Below are positions 33,701-46,000 of a stretch of DNA of 64,000 nt, one piece after another (positions within the stretch are counted from its first letter, which is position 1; every line of letters starts with the position of its first letter). The notes below the pieces were generated by a model, which ran no database searches, was not told the origin of the DNA, and saw only the letters and a list, made by a program, of their open reading frames with translations. The DNA comes from Podarcis raffonei (taxonomy: Eukaryota > Chordata > Lepidosauria > Squamata > Lacertidae), in contig NC_070615.1 of the NCBI RefSeq assembly GCF_027172205.1, positions 47,147,501 through 47,211,500 on the forward strand, written 5' to 3'. Both the position numbers and the translations under genes were made by a program.

Positions 33701-36700
33701 TTCAGCTAAACTAAGGCCCAACACTGTCCAGATGGGTGGTTCTCACTGAGCTGGTAAACCACCTCAGACTACCAGGGACTCTTCCTCTACCCTTAAAACA
33801 CATTCCTTCTTGTAGAAAGGGAACAAATAAGGGAGAAGACTAAATTAGAACCCTTCTTTCCAGCACCTAGATGGAGGGAATTTGCCAACTACGTGAGCCT
33901 GCACCTACAGCCTGAAGTGGCACAGCCCAGGCACATAGCTAGGCCCAAGGAACTCACCCAATGTTTACGATCCACGTCTTCATCTGCGTCCCACTTCCGT
34001 GTTAAAAATGGGTGCTTTTTACTAATTATTTCCCCTTCAAAGAAAGTTGTAAGGGTTGGATATTCCTGCAAGTGAACAAAGCAAGAACATGATGAGCACA
34101 TACAACCGTCCCAGGCAAGTTTCCTTACCTTTGCAAGGAAGTTAGGAGAGGGCTTTGTAAAGGAATGAAACACACAGAAGATCAGTTTTGGCCTAAAATA
34201 CTCTGCCTCAAGCACATACCTCCGTAAGGCCTTTAATCTTCAAGTATCCACAGAGATAGGAGTTTTCCATGTCCACGTGCTGGAAGACAAAGCAGAAAAC
34301 TGCCCATGACTTTGTGACCAGTTAAAGAACAATCAGCACACCAACAAACTCAAGTGGTACTAATGCACCACTTGCTGTTCCTACTGTCTCAATGTGAAGA
34401 CTAATCGGAACTGAGGGAAGGTAATAGGAGTTTCTTTTATCTATACACCCTATTTCCCACAGTGGCCATCTCCAGAAAGCCCACAAACAGCACTTGCAGG
34501 CAACATCCCTCCTCCATTGTTACTCTCCATCAGCTGGTATTCAGAGGTATCCTGCCCCTGCACAGCTCTCATGTCCCACATCTATGAATACATCTAATTC
34601 CAAGCATGTATCCAATTCAAATTTGGGTCATAAGATACAAGTTGCTAGTTGCTCCTACAGAACCACTGGGATCCCCCACTCAAAGGAACCCTCCACAACG
34701 AGAGAACAGTGAAGTCTCTCAGTCAGCTTTTTAGAGGCAATTTTTGAACAATACTACTTGTTTCCAAGCAACAGAAGGTTTGGATTCATTTTCATTTGCT
34801 TGGGAACCATCCCTGCAAGGACAGGGATGCCAAGTGTTCTGAATATGAGCATCAGCTTTCAAGGTACCCAGGAAATTTCCTACTTTGAGATGCCACAGCA
34901 CTAAAACCAGTTATCCTGCTTCCCCATGCTCCCTGGCTTTCATTAATCTGGAAAAGGAGAATGGGGTAGAGGACAGTTCTTTGGCTTGCAAGGGAATGGC
35001 AGCAGAGTTAGGAAACTGACTCATTCTACTGATTTACAGGCTGCCACGCTGATTACACAGACTCACTGAGATGGCTCAGGAAAAGGATGAGTCAAGGCAA
35101 CAGCTTGAGACACTTCACTGTCCTCTCCACTCAGTCTTGCAAGCTTGCAAGTTCTTGCCTTCGAAAGTGTCGATTAACTTGACCCTTCCCTTAAGCTTTT
35201 TGCTCCTTGTCTCTGCCTCTCAAAATGGACAGGGGGCTGGAGCAGACCTCCTGTGACGAAATATTACAATATTTGGAGCTTTTTAGTTTAGAAAAAAAAG
35301 TTTGGGTGGACATGATAGAGGAGTAAGGATCATTGCTGTGACGTTTCGGGCATCTCTTTAAGACCTTTTTATGCTGAGAGTTCCATTCAGCTTAATTGTT
35401 TTCAAGATGATGAATCATTTTGTTTTGTTTTTACAGTATTTTATGTTTTACTTTGCTTGTATATGTTGTTGTACATCACCTTGATTTTATATGAGAGGGC
35501 AGTTTATAATTTTTTTAATCAATAAGCCATAGCAGCAACAGAACTGGAAAGTACCAAACATAAAAGCATAATTTGACCTGTCGACAAATATAGCACTGGA
35601 TGCAATGAAAAACAATGACCAGTGGGTGCTATTAGCGGCGCCTGACCTTAAGACTGTGACATTGTTTGTCTGTGCTTAGCCCCCCACCCCACCCCCTTGA
35701 GAGCAGTCTGAAGTCACACTACCACAGCTCTCTAGCTGAAACAATAGCATTGTTTGTCTGGTTCTAAGCACTGCCCATGAGACACATACAGTCATACTTC
35801 AAACCCTTTGGAGGAAGAGAACGGCACATGTGTAATCTAAGAACAGAAGAACTGAATCTCCTGGATCAGACCAAAGGATCACTAGGCCTAGTATTCCATT
35901 TTTAACAGCGGCAAGCCAGAGAACTCTAGGAAACTCACAAGCAGAGTTTGACCACCCCCAGTTTGAGCCTGGGGGCTTGTACAGAAACACGAACTGCGTG
36001 GAGTTGTGGATATGTGACAGAAATTCAGAAAGGCCAAAGTAGATTCTTCCACAGAATCATTGTGGGTGGTGATACCAGGCCCTAAGAGTAATTTTGTCCT
36101 GGCAACATGCTACTGTCCCCTTGATCATTCAACTTCAAAAGAGGAAACTTCCCCAAAATGAGGGGATTGGTAAAAAAGAAATTGAATGGGAAAGTCAAGA
36201 GGGTCAAATTACCCCAAATGTTTGGGAGTTGTTTAAGACCACAACATTAGAAGCTCATCTATACCACAGATCAAGAAATGTATCACCCAGGGCCAAGAGA
36301 ATGCCTGCGTGTTTAACGAGCAACGCTAAAAAAGCTAGTAGAGGCAGGAATGTGTCCTTTAGAACATGGAAGCTTTGTTCAAATGAAGAGGCTAGAAAGG
36401 AATACAAACTTTGGCGAAATAAATACAAGCAGATAATAAGGGATGCAAAAGAAGAGGAAAGAATTTGAGGAGCACATTCCTATGTAGGTGTTTATAAGAT
36501 AATGCTAGGTGCCTCTGAGTCAAGATGAGCAAGTGTGTCTTCTACAAAGGTTAAGTCATGTCTCACTAACCTTTTAGAGTTCTTTAAGAGTGTCAACAAG
36601 CACACAGATGATCCAGTTGACACTGCAAACTTTCAAAAAGCTTTTGACAAAGTACTTCACGAAAGACACTCGAGTAAGCTTGGCAGGCACTGAATTAGAA

Positions 36701-37882
36701 GAGAAGAGGTCTTCTTGAGGATGAGTAACTGGTTAAGAAATAGGAATCAGAGAGTAGGAATAAATGGATAGATCTCCTAATGGGGTATATATAACGTGGA
36801 GTCCCTCAAGGATTGCTTTTGGGACCTGTGATTTCTAATTTGTTCAGGAAAAAATCTAGAATTAAAAGTGAGTTTGCAGATGATACCAAATTGTCTGTGG
36901 TGGTTAAAACAAGAAGGAATTGCAGATAGCTCCAATAGGATATTTCCAAACTGAGTGAATGGGCAGTAAAACGGTAAAAGCAATTCCGTGTAAAAAAAGC
37001 AAATTGGGGCAAAAATCCCTTCATTTGACATATAATGCCAGTGCGACTATGCAAATATATGATGATGCAGCCATACTTGGAATACTGTGTACAGTTCTGG
37101 TCATCTCACCTCAAGAAGGATATTGTAGAACTGGAAAAGGTTCAGAAATGGACAACCAAAATGATCAAGGGGATGGAGTGACCCCCTTCTGAGGAATGGT
37201 TCCAACACTAGGGGATCTTTAGTTTTGAGAAAAGGTGATTAAGAAGAGACATGACAGAAGTGTATAAAATTATGCATGGCATTGAGAAATTAGATAGAGG
37301 TAATACTAACACCAAACTGCGGGAGGTAGTGGAGGACAGAGGTGCCTGGCGTGCTCTGGTCCATGGGGTCACGAAGAGTCGGACACGACTAAACGACTAA
37401 ACAACAACAATACTAACACCCAGGAATATCCAAGAAAGCCGAATGTTGGGAGATTCAGGACAGACAAAAGGATGTAATTTTTCCACATAGTAAACTATGA
37501 AATTCACTCACACAAAGGCAGTGAGGGCCACATTGTGGATGGTTTTAAAAGAGGATTAGACAAATTAATGAAGCATAAGACTATCAGTGGTACTAGACAC
37601 AATGGCTGGGTTTTGCTTCCACTGTTGAAGGCAGTATTTCTCTGAATACCAGCTGTTAGGAATCACAGGCAGGGACAGGGGTGTTACACTCAGTTTCTGC
37701 TTTCAGGCTTCCCATGGAGATTTGGTTGGTCACTGTGAGAAAAGGATGCCGGACTAGGTGGGCTACTGGCCTGATCTTATTATTTGGGAAGGTGAGAAAT
37801 AGTGATTACTGTGAATTAATTATTACAACAACCAGAAATTATAGGTCAGGATCTCATATATATAAATCCTGGAGAATCGAAG

Positions 37883-37942
<60 letters not shown>

Positions 37943-40900
37943 TACTGGCTTCGATTCTCCAGGATTTCAAACAGGGATCTTTCCCTGTAAAGAAGTTACA
38001 GGGATTGAATCTGGGGTCTCTTCCATGCAGAACATAGCTTTATTACAGGCAGCCCCCCATTTACTATGTTCCAAGGCTCTGTGTGTATCAGTGAAATCAC
38101 GTATAACTGGAACCCCCTGAAAAAGTATGCAAATGCCCTGCCCTTTTAGTGACGTTTCAGTGACATCTTTACAACATGTCTGGGTCACTTTGGGTTTGGT
38201 GTGATGAACATACACACAGGTGACACACATACTGAACGTGTGTAAATGGGGGGGGGGGCTAACTGTACCGTACTATGGCCCATCCTCTAGAAATGAAGAT
38301 TTCATTCCTCATGGAACGTATGGAAGTCAGATCTGGTCCACGTCCACCGAGCTCAGCAATATCTGCACTGACTGGGTGTGGCTCTCCAGGATTTCAGACA
38401 GGGGTTTTCGCAGCCCTACCTAGAGATGCTGGGTATTGAATCTGGGTGCCTTTACACACACACAGAACATGTGCCCTGCCACTTAGCTGCAGGCTCAGAG
38501 AGAACCAGCTCTTACTTACCACCACCTAGTGAGCATATAGCAAGAACCAGACGCAAGGCAAAAGATTTGTAGTTCACAGTGTATGTAGTCTTATACACGT
38601 CTACTCAGAAGTTAAGTTCCACTGACTTCATTGGAACCCAAAGGTGACATGTGGCAGTATGTGGGTGGGTGGCCAGGGCCGCATGCGAGTGAGTATAGCC
38701 TAAAGTGAGAATGGGTAAGGGCTATTCACACATCTTGTCACTGGAGAAACAGAGAGCTTATTTATTTTATTTCAACAATTTATATATTGCTTAATACCAC
38801 GATCTCCAGGTGAGGTACAAGGTTACCAAAAAGAGAGAGAACAGAACAGAGATAAAATTAACCATTAAAACTCCAAGCCATGGAGGACTACTAGAGTGGC
38901 TTCCTTGAAGAATGCATTTATTGGGCGGTGCTTTAGATATTCCAAGTTAAATGTGTAACGAGTACCCTAGCATCACTTCCAGCCCCATTACTCTTTCAAC
39001 TACTTCCTCACCCAGTTTTACCTCTTGCAGTACCAAGTGACAAAGACCTTCTCAAGCTCCCTGAGATTAATTAATCTCAAATTCAGTGAGGGAGAAGACT
39101 GCCCCTCTACCCATCCTAGTAGCAGCAAAATACTGTAGAATTTCCAGAAGGAAGACATAGGGCTGACACACCTTTCTTTAAAAACCTGGTCTACAACTGT
39201 ATGCTTGGGAGCAAGCACTCCCACTGAGACCTGCTCCTGGGCAAGCCTGTCTGTGAAGGATGGCAGCCCACCTCCTAAGATCAGAGGGAGAGGCTCTGTA
39301 TCTCATGCAGCGAGGGCAGGAGAGAGTACAGCTGGGTGGGGCCAGAAGAAGGGTCCTTCAGTGGCTACACCCAAATTATGGGGCAATTCATCTTGCAAAG
39401 TGTGTCCGCCCTCCTTTCCTGTTTTTGTCAACCACTGAAGACATTTTTATTCTGACAGGATTTTATTTTATGAAGCTTTAGGATTTTTAAAACTGTTGAC
39501 CCCGTCTTTGGGGGATTTTTAAAAAACAAAATCATAAGATGTTGCAAGCCACCCTGAATGGAAGATAACTGGAAGCATTATAGGCAGATTGAACTGCAAG
39601 TCATTTGGGAGCACAATGTTCTTGCTAGCATATGAAGCTATATTACAGTGGTACCTCGGGTTAAGTACTTAATTCATTCCAGAGGTCCGTACTTAACCTG
39701 AAACTGTTCTTAACCTGAAGCACCACTTTAGCTAAAGGGGCCTCCTGCTGCTGCCGCGCCGCCGGAGCATGATTTCTGTTCTGAAGCAAAGTTCTTAACC
39801 TGAAGCACTATTTCTGGGTTAGCGGAGTCTGTAACCTGAAGCGTATGTAACCCAAGGTACCACTGTATATTATTACTATATGTATGTGGGTAATCGTCTT
39901 TTGTAAGCTACAGTGGTGCCTCGCAAGACGAAATTAATCCGTTCCGCGAGTCTCTTCGTCTTGCGGTTTTTTCGTCTTGCGAAGCATGGCTATTAACGGC
40001 TTAGCGGCTATAAGAAAAAGGAAACAAACTCGCAAGAACTCGCAAGACATTTTGTCTTGCGAAGCAAGCCCATAGGGAAATTCGTCTTGTGGAACGACTC
40101 AAAAAACGGAAAACCCTTTCGTCTAGCGAGTTTTTCATCTTGCGAGGCATTCGTCTTGCGGGGCACCACTGTACTGGGGGTACGGGCTTTGCCCTGAAAA
40201 ACGGCATATAAATACAATAAATAGTGATGTGTGCATTTGTACTACATGGGCAGAATAAAAATAAAATGCTTTAAAAAAACTGAAAAATAAACCACCACCA
40301 CACCAGCAGAGCTGCTGTGGTGAGAGGGAGGTTTCATTCTTTCAGATGTGGCAGAGGGCAGTAGGTGCATCACAGCTGCGCTAGTGACGTGAGCAGCCCT
40401 CCTGAATCAGACCAAAGTTGCATTGTATCTGGCTCCTGTTTCTCACAGTGACCAACCAGATGCCTCTGGGAAGCCCACAAGAATGAGCACAACCGTACAC
40501 TCTCCCCAATCATGTTCCTCAGCACTCTGAACTTAATGACACATCTCTTCTGATACCGGAGATAGTACACAGTCATAAGCAATAGCCACTGACAGCCTTA
40601 ACCTCCACCAACTTATCCAAGCCACTGCTTAAACCATGCAAGTTAGTGGCAATCACTACATCTTGTGGGAGCAGATCCCAGCCTAACTATGCGCTGTGTG
40701 ACCAAGTCCTTCCTTTCATCTGTCCTGAATCTTCAAATATTCCGTTCCAACGGAGGACCGCACTCAGTCCCAACATCATGAGAGAAATGTTTTTCTATTT
40801 AGCACTCAGCTTTGCTTCTGCCTCTGTGAAAAAGCTATTCCAGGCAGTGAGAGCAGAAAAGCTGCTCATGAAGAAATCTGTTAGAGGCCACTGAGCTTGA

Positions 40901-42114
40901 TAAAATGCAAGCCATGCAAAGTGACAAAAAGGGAGAAAACCTCAAAACCCGGATACATCAGGCCAGTGGCCCATCTAGTCCAGAGCCTAAATGCCGGAGC
41001 ACTCTCCCCATCGGCGATTCCCAGCCGTTCATGCTGAGACACACTGCCTCCAACATCAGAGGCAGCACATTTTGGACAATGCCCATTGACAAGCCTTATC
41101 CTCCTTCCTAAGTGCACCTAGCCTCCTTTCAAACGCCACCCAGGCTGTCAGCTGTCAAGGCAACCTGTGGCAATGAGTTCACCAGCTAAACTCTACGGCT
41201 CCTGCTGCATGAAGAAACCCTTCCTCCCATCTGCCACAAGCCATCCATTTGAAGAAGCCGGTTGCCAAGTCCTAAGAACGCCAAGAAGAGCCTGCAGCGC
41301 AGCTAGTCCTCAGCGTCCTGTCCTTGTACAGAAGAAGAGCCAGAGGCACACCAAGTCTCCAGCATCCCGTGGGCCAAGTAGATGCCCATTACAGGGAAGA
41401 CCACAAGCAGGACCCCAGCGCAAGAGCCCCTCCTGCAGCTGGTATTGGCAAGCATTTGCTGACACGGATAGCCATGGTGGCTAGTAGTCACCAACGGCTC
41501 CTCTCCTCCGTGAATCTGCCCGACCCTCTTTCGAAGCCAGAGAAGGGAAGCAGGTGCAGGGGGCGAGACTACTACGGCAGGGCTGTCAACTTGAAAAAAA
41601 TATAAATGGGGGTCCCCCTCCCAGATAAGCCTTGCCCCACATAACCCATCACACACACCATTTGAATGAATTTCGGGGGGCTTAGCTCCCTCAACTATTT
41701 CATTGGGAGGGGGGGGAGGGACCTCGGCCCCCTAGGCATTCTCCTCAAACAACCACACAGGGCTGGCGAAGCGAGCCCCGTCCTCGGCCTGGTGGCTGCC
41801 ACTGCCTCCTGAGGCAGGGAGTTCCGCAGTCCTAGTGTGTGGGTGGGTGGGGGAGGGAGAGATGTGTGTGGGGTTTGGGCGGCGCTGCCTGCCTGCCTCT
41901 CTCCGGCCGCGGTGCTGACCTGGACGACCACCTCCACCTCGTAGGCGTTGCCCTTGGAGCGCTGCTGCCCGCGGAACTTGGCGCCGCTGTAGAGGCGGCT
42001 GGTGCTGACGCCGGGCTGCGCCGTGTTGATGGGCGGCGGCGGCTCGAGGCGGGCGGCGGACGAGGCTCCTCCCGGGGCCTCCGGAGGGCAGCGGCAGGCG
42101 CTCCGCACCGGCAT
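30765..42114 (-). CDS. GID4: GID4, substrate receptor of the CTLH E3 ubiquitin ligase, 6 coding exons
   Basis: GID4 is the substrate-recognition subunit of the GID/CTLH E3 ligase. Its beta-barrel pocket binds Pro/N-degrons. Coding exons (minus) are 42114-41920, 34279-34220, 34065-33958, 33164-33063, 32055-31925 and 30828-30765. They join to 219 codons plus TGA. The protein starts [11 protein letters not shown], then has [132 protein letters not shown] and ends APIYEFR. An in-frame ATG at 42243 would add 43 Arg/Ala-rich residues, and human GID4 also has such an extension. I prefer 42114 because similarity becomes clear there. All introns are GT-AG. Intron 1 (34280-41919) is rich in repeats. 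Confidence 0.97.
35838..35965 (-). mobile_element. CR1 3' UTR fragment, minus orientation
   Basis: AGAACAGAAGAACTGAATCT ... CTGGATCAGACCAAAGGATC is the complement of the CR1 3' end (CTGATCCAG...TTCTTATGTTCT-type). It is short and diverged, in GID4 intron 1. Confidence 0.55.
36100..37795 (+). mobile_element. CR1-type LINE, ORF2 fragment plus 3' UTR
   Basis: The centre reads CTTTCAAAAAGCTTTTGACA (FQKAFDKV, part of the RT palm region), GGAGTCCCTCAAGGATTGCT (GVPQG motif) and GCAGATGATACCAAATTGTC (ADDTK motif with the catalytic-type DD). The end reads GGACTAGGTGGGCTACTGGC CTGATC-type, the CR1 3' signature. There are many frame breaks, so it is old. A 95-bp BovB fragment is nested at 37314-37408. 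The 5' boundary is uncertain. Confidence 0.8.
37314..37408 (+). mobile_element. Very short BovB 3' end with perfect 12-bp duplication
   Basis: Only the last 95 bp of BovB are present (GTCACGAAGAGTCGGACACG then ACTAAACGACTAAACAACAAC). AATACTAACACC at 37302-37313 and 37409-37420 flanks it without a mismatch. It is nested in the older CR1 element. Confidence 0.92.
37864..37967. repeat. (TA)n(CA)n microsatellite between perfect 21-bp inverted arms
   Basis: The arm at 37864-37884 begins AAATCCTGGAGAATCG and is exactly reverse complementary to the arm at 37947-37967, which ends GATTCTCCAGGATTT. The 62-bp loop is a TA run followed by a CA run. The right arm is also the start of a minus-strand SINE, so the left arm may be a short inverted SINE fragment. 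Confidence 0.92.
37945..38105 (-). mobile_element. Diverged SINE, minus orientation
   Basis: CTCCAGGATTTCAAACAGGG, GGGATTGAATCTGGGGTCTC and TTCCATGCAGAACATAGCTT are the complement of the SINE seen at 3058 (CATGCAGAAGGTCCCAG, TTCAATCCC). A second minus copy lies at about 38375-38520. Confidence 0.6.
38375..38520 (-). mobile_element. Diverged SINE, minus orientation
   Basis: CTCTCCAGGATTTCAGACAG, GGTATTGAATCTGGGTGCCT and AGAACATGTGCCCTGCC mirror the copy at 37945. It is in GID4 intron 1. Confidence 0.55.
39644..39867. mobile_element. Palindromic MITE, pogo/Tigger-like
   Basis: It has TA borders, a left end TACAGTGGTACCTCGGGTTA and a right end CCCAAGGTACCACTGTA. The interior CTTAACCTGAAACTGTTCTT and GTTCTTAACCTGAAGCAC places it in the same subfamily as 2178 and 50608. 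Confidence 0.88.
39909..40173. mobile_element. Second pogo-like MITE family, same ends but different interior
   Basis: The ends TACAGTGGTGCCTCGCAAGA and GCGGGGCACCACTGTA match the first family, but the inside is built from TTCGTCTTGCGA repeats in both orientations. It is 41 bp from the previous MITE. TA is present at both borders. Confidence 0.88.
40385..41530 (-). mobile_element. Cluster of CR1 3'-end fragments, minus orientation
   Basis: Three partial copies follow one another (about 40385-40770, 40945-41240 and 41278-41530). They share complement-of-CR1 text such as CACAGTGACCAACCAGATGC, TGACAGCCTTAACCTCCACC and GCGCTGTGTGACCAAGTCC. The cluster ends about 400 bp from GID4 exon 1. Confidence 0.65.
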
Positions 42115-42620
42115 CTCGGGCGGGTCCCCCGGCGCCAGCGCGGCGCGGGCAGCGAGCACCGTCCTCGCCTTCCTCCCCTCGCCCGGCCGGCCTGCCTCCG
42201 ACGCGGCTCGGCCTGGCTCGGCCTCTTTCTGTTTTCCCCTCACAGCCCTTTCCTCCCCCTCAGCGGCGTCGCCGCCGCCGCCTCCTCTTCCTCCCGCCGC
42301 TCATGATTGGCCCGCCGTGCGGCGGCGCTCGAACCCCATTGGGTGTCCGGCGTCACGTGGGGGGTAGAGGGCGGGGGAGGGAAAGGGATTTTTTTTTTTT
42401 AAGGAAGGCAAGACGCCGCCGGGCTTTTCTCTTTCCACTCCCTCAGTCGCTCCTCGCTCGCTCCGCCGCGTCGCGGGGAGACGGCGCGGCGCAGGGGACA
42501 AAACGCGTTTGTGATGCTGATTGGTCGCGTCTGGCAGCTCCTCCCCCGCGCTTCCCCCTGACGTAGGAAGATGGCGGCGCCCATGAGCGTGGGTGAATAA
42601 GGAAGTGGGCGGGCGAGCAA
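41830..42620. promoter_or_regulatory. CpG-rich bidirectional promoter region of GID4 and ATPAF2
   Basis: This is the most GC- and CpG-rich stretch in the window and it covers GID4 exon 1. It contains inverted CCAAT boxes (ATTGG at 42306-42310, 42338-42342 and 42520-42524), an E-box CACGTG at 42354-42359, a CRE-like TGACGTAG at 42559-42566, a YY1-type AAGATGGCGGC at 42568-42578 and, just after it, AGGAAGTGGGCGG (ETS- and GC-box-like). GID4 reads left from it and ATPAF2 reads right. Start sites are not determined. Confidence 0.75.
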
Positions 42621-43082
42621 AAAAAGGAAGATTTTTGAGGGTGGAAGGGCAGAGGGTTTTTAAAATTATTGTTATTATAGCTTTATTGAGTTGGCTTCGG
42701 GGGCTTCTCATTTGTACTGCCTAGGGAAATCTCACTATAATTCCTTTGGGGCCAAGAGAAAGTCTACATTAGGGGCTGTCCTTGGGTCCCACGACATAAA
42801 TTTCCCCCAGCGCAGCCTGCTGCCGAGACCTCCTTTTAAAAACACCCCCCCCACAATATCCTTCAGGCCTCTTCCCATGTTTAGAGAGCCTATCTCTAGT
42901 TTGCTGTGTCCTTAAAATATACGTTTATAAACTTAGGCCAGCTTTTTATGATGATATCTGTATCCATAACACATAAGGAAAGGCGGAGCTACTTCTGAAG
43001 AATCACTCGTGGTTACTTGGTCCCTTTCTTTGCCCTCATTGCCCCAAATTATTATTATTTATTAAATTTACCAGATACTAGA

Positions 43083-46000
43083 ATGTGGTGGGGTGGTTTA
43101 CAGCGCCTGTCATCAAGACGCTCCCTTGTGGTCAGACGTCTCTGGCCATCTGTCTTAGTTCGTGGTCCAGTGTTATTGCAAGTGGAGTCAAGACGGCCAT
43201 ACACACCGCAGGCAGGTAAGAATTAAGGTCCTGAGACTGATCCTGGATTTGCTGTGGTTGGGATTCATACTCTTTGATAGCTAGGATTGGAATGCAGGAA
43301 ATGCAGCACTGAGACAGTGCATTGTTACATGTAGCTCAGTGCCATTTATGGTGCCTGTCAGCTGCTAACAATAAAGTATTTCAGTTGGGTCTTTCTTAGT
43401 TTTACCTGGAGTTGCTGGGAATTCAAAATGGAATGAGATTTTGCATCTAAAGTATGGCATGTGTTCTACCTCGGAGCTATAGCCTTTCTTAAATTAGGAA
43501 CAGGTAATTTTTTTGGGCCGAGGGCTACATGGTCTCCTTGGTCAGTTCCCTCAGACCTGTATGCCAGAAGTATAAAGGTAAAGGGACCCCTGACCATTAG
43601 GTCCAGTCGTGACCGACTCTGGAGTTGCGGCGCTCATCTTGCTTTATTGGCCGAGGGAGCCGGCGTACAGTCATGTGGCCAGCATGACAAAGCCGCTTCT
43701 GGCGAACCAGAGCAGCGCACGGAAATGCCGTTTACCTTCCCGCCAGAGCGGGAAGATTGGTGGGAGAGAAATTTTTGCGGGGGGGGGCTGCAACAGAACC
43801 TCAGATGGGGATTTAGCTACCCCAGCCTTAAATATTTCTCCACCCCCACCCCCTGAAAAAATGTATGTTATAGTTTTCAGGTGTCATTTTCTCATTGTAG
43901 CAAACAGAATGCCTCTAGGATGCCCACAAGTTGGTCCTAAAATAGATCATAAAGATAATAGGCTTCCATCACTGTTGCTGTTTTAACTGCTACCATTCAC
44001 CATGTTGCCTTAGAACCTGCAGATTTCATTCTGGCACCACACATTCTACACATATCCATTGATAGATGTATCTGTTGTGATAAAGCTGAGTGTGCAGTGG
44101 CTTGCATGTGTGATCTGATCTGGTTTTAAGCCTTTCACAGAATCTTAAGAGTTGATAAAGTCTTAGGAGCTGGATGGTTTTTTGATCTCCCTTCACACTG
44201 ATGACAATTATCCTGCTGTATTGATCATCAAGACAGAGCCATGCTACTTATAAGTTTGGTTTCTCTGTTTTGTGAAGGCTTAAATGTACCCTCCTTGATA
44301 ACAAATGATGTCTTTAGAAGACTTTAGAACCCAGCATGTGCTTTCTACAAACAAGTAACAGCAGCTTACTATCAATGGTTTGAGATGCAGAAGTTCTTTT
44401 TTTCTTTTGCAGCTAGAGGGAGCTCTCTTTCAATCTGATGGCATCTAACATCTGCAGGCAGTGCATTCTGGGAGATGTAATTCACTGAGAAAATGGGCTG
44501 GACAAAGTCATTAAAATGATGTTGGTTGGCAGCTGATAGGCAGAAAGTCAATGGAAGAGTGGCAGCTCCTCTGGGGTGCTTGGCTCCACTCTCTTACATT
44601 TTAGACAGTGAGCTACATCATGTACTGTATGTAAAATACATTGACCATTTATTACAGTATCTTATCCCAAAGGATGTTTTCTAAGAGATACATTTAAAAT
44701 TGGTGGTTCTTGAGCTCCCTGCACTCCCTTTTCTTTTATCTGTGGTACTTCACTGCCTCTGCAAAACATATACTGGCACATATAAATGCATATTAAAAAT
44801 TAGATTGCTAGCAGTTAAGCAATGGATTAAAAAAATAAAAACCTAACTGTGTAAAGATAATCATAGATAGCTGAAAACCATGGTGGAAGGCAAGGTCAAG
44901 CATTCCAGAGCGCTGACTGTTGTGTATCTTTGAACAGAAAGATTCATATTGATTCAGTAATTGCAGGAATGGGGAAAGAAGCCAGTACAATGTAAAGAAA
45001 GAACATAAGAAGAATGTGCTGGATCAGGCCAACAGCCCATATAGTCCAGCATCCTGTTCTCACAGTGGCCAACCAGATGCCTGTGGGAAACCCTCAAGCA
45101 TGATCTGATCCCAAGAGCACTCTTTCCTCCTGTGTTCTCAGGCAGCTGGTATTCAGAAGCATTACTACCCCCCGGGCCTTATTGATTTCAATGGATCTAG
45201 ACAAATCTACATTTGTCTGGATTGTGAGCATTGGATATATACATATTTTATTTATTTCTTAAACAGAGATATGTATTTTTCTTGCAGAAAGGAAAAGGTT
45301 CTACCAGAATGTCAGCATCTCCCAAGGTGAAGGTGAGCACCTCTGTGTACTGTAGTTTGTCTTTTGTGCAGATGTTTGGAGCAGGCTCATCTGGACTTCT
45401 TCTCCATCCCAGCTCAAGGTTATGTTAAGGTGAAAGGCATGGACTTTGCCAAGGTGAGCTTTGTGGTGGAACAGGTGGAGCCATGCCTTCCATGCTGGCT
45501 CCTGTGTGTTGCAAAAGATTCTAATGCACCTAGAAGAGGGATATTGCAACACATTCAGGAAAAGTTTTACTCAGGCTTTGGCAAATCTTTGGTGGAAGAG
45601 AGTTCTGTTTGTGAGGTGGCTGTAGAAAACTTTGATACCTTCATATGTGGTTCCAATGTCAAGATGTTTTCGCTGCAATTGAAAGCACACGTGTTTACAC
45701 TGGTATTTCTCTGACCATTCATATAATTTTGCTGTCACTGTTTGACCCTGTTTTATTGAAGCTTTTTGTTTTTCTTATGTTTGTTTTGGACCACCATGGT
45801 ATTGTTTGCTGAGGTTGAAGGGTGGGGGAAATTAAATCAATAAATGAAGTGTTTAGTTATTGTTAAGAAAGCTATTTGTTGGTTTTCAGTGACAGGGTAT
45901 GAGTAGGACAGTGTTTCTCAAACTTGGGTCCCCAACTTGTTGGACTACAACTCCCATCATCCCTAGCTAACATGACCTGTGCTCCAGGATGATGGGAGTT

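Noticed and set aside
36094-36468. A 124-codon plus-strand frame in GID4 intron 1
   Set aside because: It is Lys/Arg-rich and leads directly into CR1 reverse-transcriptase sequence in the same orientation, so it is treated as part of that LINE.
42571-42592. ATGGCGGC as the ATPAF2 start with a phase-1 donor at 42592
   Set aside because: It would give a protein without the mitochondrial presequence. The exon at 43083-43215 encodes 44 residues matching the mammalian exon in length, phase and character. The 42571 motif is better read as a YY1-type promoter site.
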